Positions 59,501 through 64,000 of a stretch of DNA of 64,000 nt are shown here, one piece after another. This DNA is from Streptomonospora litoralis (GTDB lineage: Bacteria; Actinomycetota; Actinomycetes; Streptosporangiales; Streptosporangiaceae), in NCBI RefSeq assembly GCF_004323735.1, contig NZ_CP036455.1:1049101-1113100 (forward strand), read 5' to 3'. Every line of letters begins with the position of its first letter. The first letter of the stretch is position 1. Position numbers and translations under genes: made by a program. The notes under the pieces were generated by a model. That model searched no databases, was not told the DNA's origin, and worked only from the letters and a program-made list of their open reading frames with translations.

Positions 59501-61234
59501 TCCGGCGAGCACACCGTCACCGGGCAAGCGGTGGTCACCGACCCCCACGACGTGGAGAACGCCGCCAACCGCACCGGCGGCTACCCCGAGGTGACCTCGT
59601 CCTCGACCTCGGTGACACACCCCGCCGCCATGGGCCGCAGCGCATTCGACGGCGACGACGCCACCGTGTGGTACCCCGATCCCGACGAGGACGAGCCATG
59701 GCTGGAGGTCGAGCTGGCCGAGCGCACCGAGATCGGCGGCTTGCGAGTCGACTTCCCCCGCCCCGATACCGTGGCACGCCCGGTGAAGATCACCGTCGAG
59801 GCCGGAGAGACCGTCCGCAGCGGGTGGCTGGACGGCAGCGGCTGGCTGGGCTTCGCCCCCGTCACGACCGATCAGCTGCGCATCACCTTCGATCCGCCGG
59901 AGTCCCAGCCGTTGGAGGTGCGGCGCGTCAACCTGTCCGGGGTCGAGGCGCTGCCGCCGCTTGAAGGCGGTGACGCCGCCACACCCTGCGGCCTGGGCCC
60001 GGTGCTGCGGGTCAACGGCGAGCGTGTCGAGACCCGCATCACCTCGGGCACGCTGGGCGACCAGGCACAGGGGCGGCCGCTGCGGTTCGAGAGCTGCTCG
60101 CAGGTGCCGGTGGTGCAGGGCCGCAACCGGCTCACCGTCGAGCCCGGCAACCAGTACCAGGTGCGTTCCGCCGTCCTCAGCGGCGCCGAGCCCGCACTGT
60201 CCCGCAGCCAGGGGGAGGCGGCCCGGAGCGCGGGCGGTGGCGACGACGGTGTGAAAACCGCGGGCGTCTCCGCCGCGACCGGATGGGGCGACAGCGAACG
60301 CCGCTTCACCGTCGACGTCGACGAGGACAGCTTCCTGGTCGTCAACGAGAACTTCAACGACGGCTGGCAGGCCACCGTCGAAGGCCGCGACGCGCCGCTG
60401 GAACCGGTTCGCCTGGACGGCTGGAAGCAGGCGTGGCGGCTGCCGGCGGGCACTTCGGGGCAGGTCGTCCTGCGCTACACCCCGGACAGCGCCTACCAGG
60501 CGGCGCTCGCCCTGGGAGGTGTGTTCGCCCTGGTCGTAGTGGTGCTGGCGCTCCGCCGGCCCGCCCGCGACCGGGCGGAAACGCGGGCCCGCCGACGAGC
60601 GCGGCGCGCGGGCGGCGGCGACTCAGAGCCGAGCGGCCTGCCGCCGCCCCGCCGGGGGGCGGCGCTGCCCGCCGCGGTGCCGGGTCGGCTGCCGCGCGCC
60701 GCGCTGGTGCCGCTCGGGCCGCTGTACGGGCTGTGGGTCGGCGGCGCGGTCGGCGCCGCGGTCGTCTCCGCCGCACTGCTGCTGGTGTGGTGGCTGGGCC
60801 GTTCGCCGTCGCGGTCGCTGCGCCACGCCCGCCCCGGGCGCCCGGCGCTGGGCGGGCGCCTACTGCGGAGACTTGCGGGACCGTGGCCGGTGCTCGTGTG
60901 CCTGGCCGCGGCCGGCGTCTCGCTGGGCGCGGGCACATATCTGGCGCACAACCTGCCGTTCCACGACATCAGCGACCTGTTCAGCGCTCCGCTGCGCGAA
61001 TGGGTGCCGCAGCTGCTGTGCCTGCCCGCGCTGGCCCGGATGATCGTCGCCCTCGGCGAGCTGATCGGCCGGCCCCGCGCGCCGGTGGGGGAGCTCCCGC
61101 CCGCGGCCCGGAACGGCGCCGACTCCGGCCCGTTCGAGCCGGCCGCCACCGCGGGCGACAGGCGTTCCGCCGACGGCATCGACGGTCACGTCCGCGCCGA
61201 CGACGCCGCCGCGGGCACGGAGGTGCGGGCATGA
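56573..61234 (+). CDS. DUF3367 (AftD-like) alpha-1,3-arabinofuranosyltransferase family protein
   Basis: 1553 residues. Disordered N-terminus, a first TM, then the GT-C acceptor/donor loops [38 protein letters not shown], about ten helices, [20 protein letters not shown] (typical DUF3367), and a large extracytoplasmic region with two discoidin/F5-8C-like modules ([48 protein letters not shown]). Three or four C-terminal helices end it. In mycobacteria AftD transfers arabinofuranose to arabinan. This lineage is not known to make arabinogalactan, so the sugar is open. It overlaps its neighbours by GTGA and ATGA. Confidence 0.9.
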   Translation: [1553 protein letters not shown]

Positions 61235-62307
61235 AGGCCGACCGGGCCCCCGGGGAACCGGCGAGCGGCCTCGCCCACCGCGCCGCGCCGGAGGCCGCGG
61301 ACGCCCGGCCCCGCGAGGGGCGCCGGAGCGGCGCCTCGGTGGTGCTGGCCCGCAACGGACGGCTGATCGCCCTCGCCGCTGCGGCGTTCCTGCTCACCGC
61401 GGCGCTGATGCTGCGCTTCTACGTCGCCGCGGAGCTGGCCATGGTCCCCCCGCGGATGGAGCTGACCATGCGGCTGACCGACGACTCGGGCGCCTACCTG
61501 GACACCGGCACCTGGCGAACGGTGCGCGGCGCGGAGGTGCAGCGCCGCACCGAGGTGCACGGGGAGTTCGCGCCGGGGAACCCCGAATGGACGACGTGGC
61601 GCATGTCGACCGAGGTCACGTCCGGCGACGAGACGCTGGCCCACCACGACCGCCGGGCCGTTGTCGACCGGGCCACCGCAACCGCGGTCAACTGCTGCGG
61701 CGAGCACGTCGACGGCGACCGCGCCGTCCGCCAGGCCGGGCTGGTGCTGTTGTGGCCCGCGGGCGGCACCTGGAACGAGTACCCCTTCTACGACGCCGAC
61801 ATCCGCGCCGCCCCGCCCATGGTCTTCGCCGGCCGCGACACCGTCGACGGTCTCGCCGTGCGCCGCTACGTGCAGCGCATCGACGCGACGCAGGTGCCCG
61901 ACTCCGCACGTCCCGTCCCGGCCGAGGCGCTGGGGATGGACCGTTCGGGCACGGTTTCGGCCAACCGCTGGCTCACTCTGGAGCGCACCTATTGGGTCGA
62001 GCCGGTCACCGGGCGCGTCGTCGACGCCCGGGAGGCGCGGCGCGAGACGCTGCGCCCGGAAACCGGCGGCGCCCGGCGCATGATGCTGGAGGCGGACCTG
62101 CGGATGACCGAGGAGCTGGTCGCGGCGAAGGCCCGCGAGGCCCGCGAGCTGCGCACACTCCTGCTCGCCGCACGTACGTGGCTCCCGGCGGGCCTGGGCG
62201 CCGCGGGCGGCGTGCTGTTGCTGCTGACCGCCTGGCGGGTGCTGCGCGCCCGGAGCACGCCGGCGGAGGGCGCGGGGGACGCGACGGTTGACCTCAACCA
62301 AAGTTGA
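61231..62307 (+). CDS. DUF3068 domain membrane protein (porin PorA-family-like)
   Basis: 358 residues. A TM near residues 45-70 (LIALAAAAFLLTAALMLRFYVAAELAMVP), an extracytoplasmic domain with RAVVDRATATAVNCCGEHVD and WNEYPFYDADIRAAPPMVF, VEPVTGRVVDAREARRETL, and a C-terminal TM (WLPAGLGAAGGVLLLLTAW). These are the DUF3068 signatures. ATG overlaps the previous stop (ATGA). It ends the envelope cluster. The MerR-type promoter of the next gene overlaps its last codons. Confidence 0.85.
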   Translation: MKADRAPGEPASGLAHRAAPEAADARPREGRRSGASVVLARNGRLIALAAAAFLLTAALMLRFYVAAELAMVPPRMELTMRLTDDSGAYLDTGTWRTVRGAEVQRRTEVHGEFAPGNPEWTTWRMSTEVTSGDETLAHHDRRAVVDRATATAVNCCGEHVDGDRAVRQAGLVLLWPAGGTWNEYPFYDADIRAAPPMVFAGRDTVDGLAVRRYVQRIDATQVPDSARPVPAEALGMDRSGTVSANRWLTLERTYWVEPVTGRVVDAREARRETLRPETGGARRMMLEADLRMTEELVAAKAREARELRTLLLAARTWLPAGLGAAGGVLLLLTAWRVLRARSTPAEGAGDATVDLNQS

Positions 62308-62318
62308 GCTCCTAGGTT
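62288..62318 (+). promoter_or_regulatory. MerR-family-type promoter and operator
   Basis: TTGACC (62288-62293) and TAGGTT (62313-62318) are separated by 19 bases, the over-long spacing of MerR-activated promoters, and the spacer holds the dyad CTCAAC-CAAA-GTTGAG (62293-62308). It overlaps the end of the DUF3068 gene and drives the PPOX gene. No MerR regulator is encoded in the window. Confidence 0.6.
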
Positions 62319-62377
62319 CGGGGGATTCCTCCTCCCGATGAGACGGGAGGCCCCGAGCTGAGACAGGACACACCGCC

Positions 62378-62797
62378 ATGCCCTTCACCGACCACGAGCG
62401 CGCCTACTTGGACGCCCAGCACATCGGCCGCCTGGCCACGACCGGCCCCCGCGGGCCGCAGACGCGGCCCGTCGGGTTCAAGCTCAACACAGACGGCACC
62501 GTCGACATCGGCGGGATCCGGCTGTCGAGTACCCGCAAGTACCGCAACATCCGCGAGCGCCCCGACACCGAGGTCTCCTTCATCGTCGACGACCTGGAGC
62601 CCGACGGCCCCGGTGCGATCGCGCCGGGATGGGGGCGCGGAGTGGAGATCCGCGGGCGTGCCGAGACGCTCACCGACACCGACCCGCCACTCGCCCCCGG
62701 CGCGTTCAGCCGCGAGGTCATCCGCATCCACCCGCGCCGCATCATCAGCTGGAACCTCGACCCGGCCGCCCCGGAGCTGCGGGGGCGCACCGCCTGA
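62378..62797 (+). CDS. PPOX-class F420-dependent oxidoreductase
   Basis: 139 residues of split-barrel flavin/F420-binding fold: FTDHERAYLDAQHIGRLATTGPRGPQTRPVGFKLN, LSSTRKYRNIRERPDTEVSFIVDDL, GRGVEIRGRAETL, and IRIHPRRIISWNLDP at the end, which are hallmarks of the PPOX F420 family (TIGR04023 type). Substrate unknown. It stands alone with a MerR-type promoter, suggesting redox- or drug-inducible expression. Confidence 0.9.
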   Translation: MPFTDHERAYLDAQHIGRLATTGPRGPQTRPVGFKLNTDGTVDIGGIRLSSTRKYRNIRERPDTEVSFIVDDLEPDGPGAIAPGWGRGVEIRGRAETLTDTDPPLAPGAFSREVIRIHPRRIISWNLDPAAPELRGRTA

Positions 62798-62882
62798 CGG
62801 CCACAGCAGCGCGGCGTTTCCAGGGGGCGGCGAGGGCGGTGGATGGCTGGGGCTGCGCCCAACGGTTCGGGTGCTCGCCGGA

Positions 62883-63465
62883 CTCGGCGCGGCTTGGCCC
62901 GTCTATCGTGAACTTATGGTCGCAGGAAAGCGCATTCCGCGGCCATAAGTTCACGATCATCGCCGGATGGACCGGCATAGGGGGCGCAGCAGCCACGAGG
63001 TGCACGAGAAGTTGACGTCGGGGGCGTTTTCGCGCCATTCGGTGCGCCTCGCGGGCCGTCGCCGCCGCGGCGCGGAGGGAGACCCGCCGGGAATTCGGGC
63101 ATTGGTGGGCAAAACATCCCGTTTTTTCGTATTGCGAAATGACGGTGCGAGGGCGGCACCTCGGGGCGGCACCGAGGCCGATGACACCGCACGTACGTGC
63201 ATCTCGTGACCTCGAACCGGCTGCATGACCGCCGTCGGCCGCCCCGCGTCGTGCCCCGCCGACAACCGGGCGGCGGCACCCGGGCTCGACCACCCGCGGC
63301 CAGGGGCCGGTGACCGCCGCCCCGCCGCACGCGCCACCGGCGAGCACCCGAACCGATGGGCGCAGGCCCGGCCCTCCGCCGCCGTCGCCGCCGCTTTTCA
63401 GTCAAGTCCACCCCGTCACCCGGCAGACCGACAAGGCCGCCCAGCGGACCCGAGCCGCCCCCGCT
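62883..63465. repeat. Dispersed repeat, copy B
   Basis: Homologous to 28137-28915. Its palindrome pairs 62905-62919 (ATCGTGAACTTATGG) with 62943-62957. Compared with copy A, the inner C-G pair is replaced by T-A on both arms. Later blocks match copy A as listed there, including a hairpin CCTCGG/CCGAGG near 63160 and GCACGTACGTGC near 63189. Copy B lacks the 255-base insert. Gap 62798-63550 has no gene otherwise. Confidence 0.7.
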
Positions 63466-63550
63466 GCAACCGCGCCCCTTCTGCAATGACGGCCCCCGCG
63501 CAGCTCCGGACTCGCCGATACCGCGCGCCCGTCCGTCGCCCTCTCGCTAG

Positions 63551-64000
63551 CTAGTCCGCAGTCGCTTCCGCCTCCGTGCGCTTGCGCAGCACCAGCAGGA
63601 GGTTCCAGGTGACGATCTCGCGCAGCAGCGGCACGCGGACCACGTGGCGCATCCAGTCGGGCAGGTAGCGCGGCAGGATCGCGACCACCTCGGCGTCAGC
63701 GCACGAGCGGGCCCAGCGGATCATCTCGGTCGCCGAGACCGCGAACATGGTGCGGCCGAAGTCGTTCTTGGGGCGCCGGCCGGTGCGGCGGGCGTAGCGC
63801 TCGGCGGCGTAGCGTCCGCCGAGGTAGTGCCACGGCGAGGTCTCGTGGCCGCCCCACGGCGACAGCCACAGCGTGTAGGAGAGGAAGACCAGGCCGCCGG
63901 GGCGCGCCGCCCGCACCATTTCCGCGGCCATTCCTCGCGGATCCGGCACGTGCTCCAGCACGTTGGAGGATAAGCACACGTCCACCGAACCGGTGCGCAC
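63551..64000 (-). CDS. Class I SAM-dependent methyltransferase, truncated by the window edge
   Basis: The C-terminal 149 codons are present; the N-terminus lies beyond the window. VDVCLSSNVLEHVPDPRGMAAEMVRAARPGGLVFLSYTLW is the Methyltransf_11-type motif around the conserved acidic and EHV residues; WLSPWGGHETSPWHYLGG and GRTMFAVSATEMIRWA follow. Similar proteins occur in envelope-glycan clusters. Acceptor unknown. Confidence 0.88.
   Translation of the reverse strand: MRTGSVDVCLSSNVLEHVPDPRGMAAEMVRAARPGGLVFLSYTLWLSPWGGHETSPWHYLGGRYAAERYARRTGRRPKNDFGRTMFAVSATEMIRWARSCADAEVVAILPRYLPDWMRHVVRVPLLREIVTWNLLLVLRKRTEAEATAD

Overview
This is a 64 kb stretch of a high-GC actinobacterial chromosome. 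The MtrA-MtrB-LpqB cell-cycle module, the SEC-C-tailed SecA, a class 1 LpqB lipoprotein, frequent GTG/TTG starts and -10 boxes of the TAnnnT type all point to Actinomycetia. The tmRNA tag (ANSKRTELALAA) and the gene order suggest Nocardiopsaceae (Streptomonospora/Nocardiopsis/Thermobifida relatives); the family is an inference from remembered sequences, not a search. The window is mainly conserved core chromosome. I see no transposase, integrase, phage, CRISPR array, rRNA or tRNA.

Layout. 1-4350 (minus): a membrane protein, DUF4129, DUF4350 and MoxR, in tightly overlapping order, running off the left edge. 4484-10084 (plus): mtrA-mtrB-lpqB-comF. 10198-11600: a strong promoter, a long structured leader (probable raiA-type RNA) and long-form HPF. 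11796-15613: a small membrane protein and secA. 15988-24984: an unusually complete GlcNAc locus. It holds a PTS EIIC and a DasR-like GntR repressor (minus), then divergent NagB-II/SIS deaminase, EIIB, EIIA, a HAD phosphatase, HPr, EI and a secreted GH3 NagZ-type lipoprotein, with overlapping dre-like operators at the divergent promoter. NagA lies further right (46859-48013). 25376-31710: acyl-CoA dehydrogenase, HAD proteins, DUF6912 and PruA. 32117-37063: the 1648-residue NAD-glutamate dehydrogenase. 37147-40790: prfB-ftsE-ftsX-smpB. 40814-42838: a lipoprotein with a penicillin-binding-protein fold whose three catalytic motifs are all lost. 42906-43951: an unidentified structured RNA, tmRNA (ssrA), and a terminator triplicated as an 84-bp tandem repeat.

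43989-50101: a small conserved protein, a TarS-like GT2 glycosyltransferase, NagA, a cysteine-type leader peptide with an FMN reductase, and a DMT transporter. 50832-62307 (plus): a probable envelope-glycan cluster of SGNH hydrolase with Fn3-like modules, polytopic membrane protein, DUF2613, GT4, a giant AftD-like DUF3367 protein with discoidin-like modules, and DUF3068. Most of these genes are joined by ATGA or GTGA overlaps. A MerR-type promoter then drives a PPOX/F420 oxidoreductase, and a truncated methyltransferase closes the window.

The items that standard annotation would miss are: a dispersed ~0.6-0.8 kb repeat (copies at 28137-28915 and 62883-63465) that begins with a long palindrome showing a compensatory base change; the raiA-type leader; the structured RNA before ssrA; the triplicated ssrA terminator; the pseudo-PBP; the Cys leader peptide; and the DUF2613 frame fused to the gene before it.
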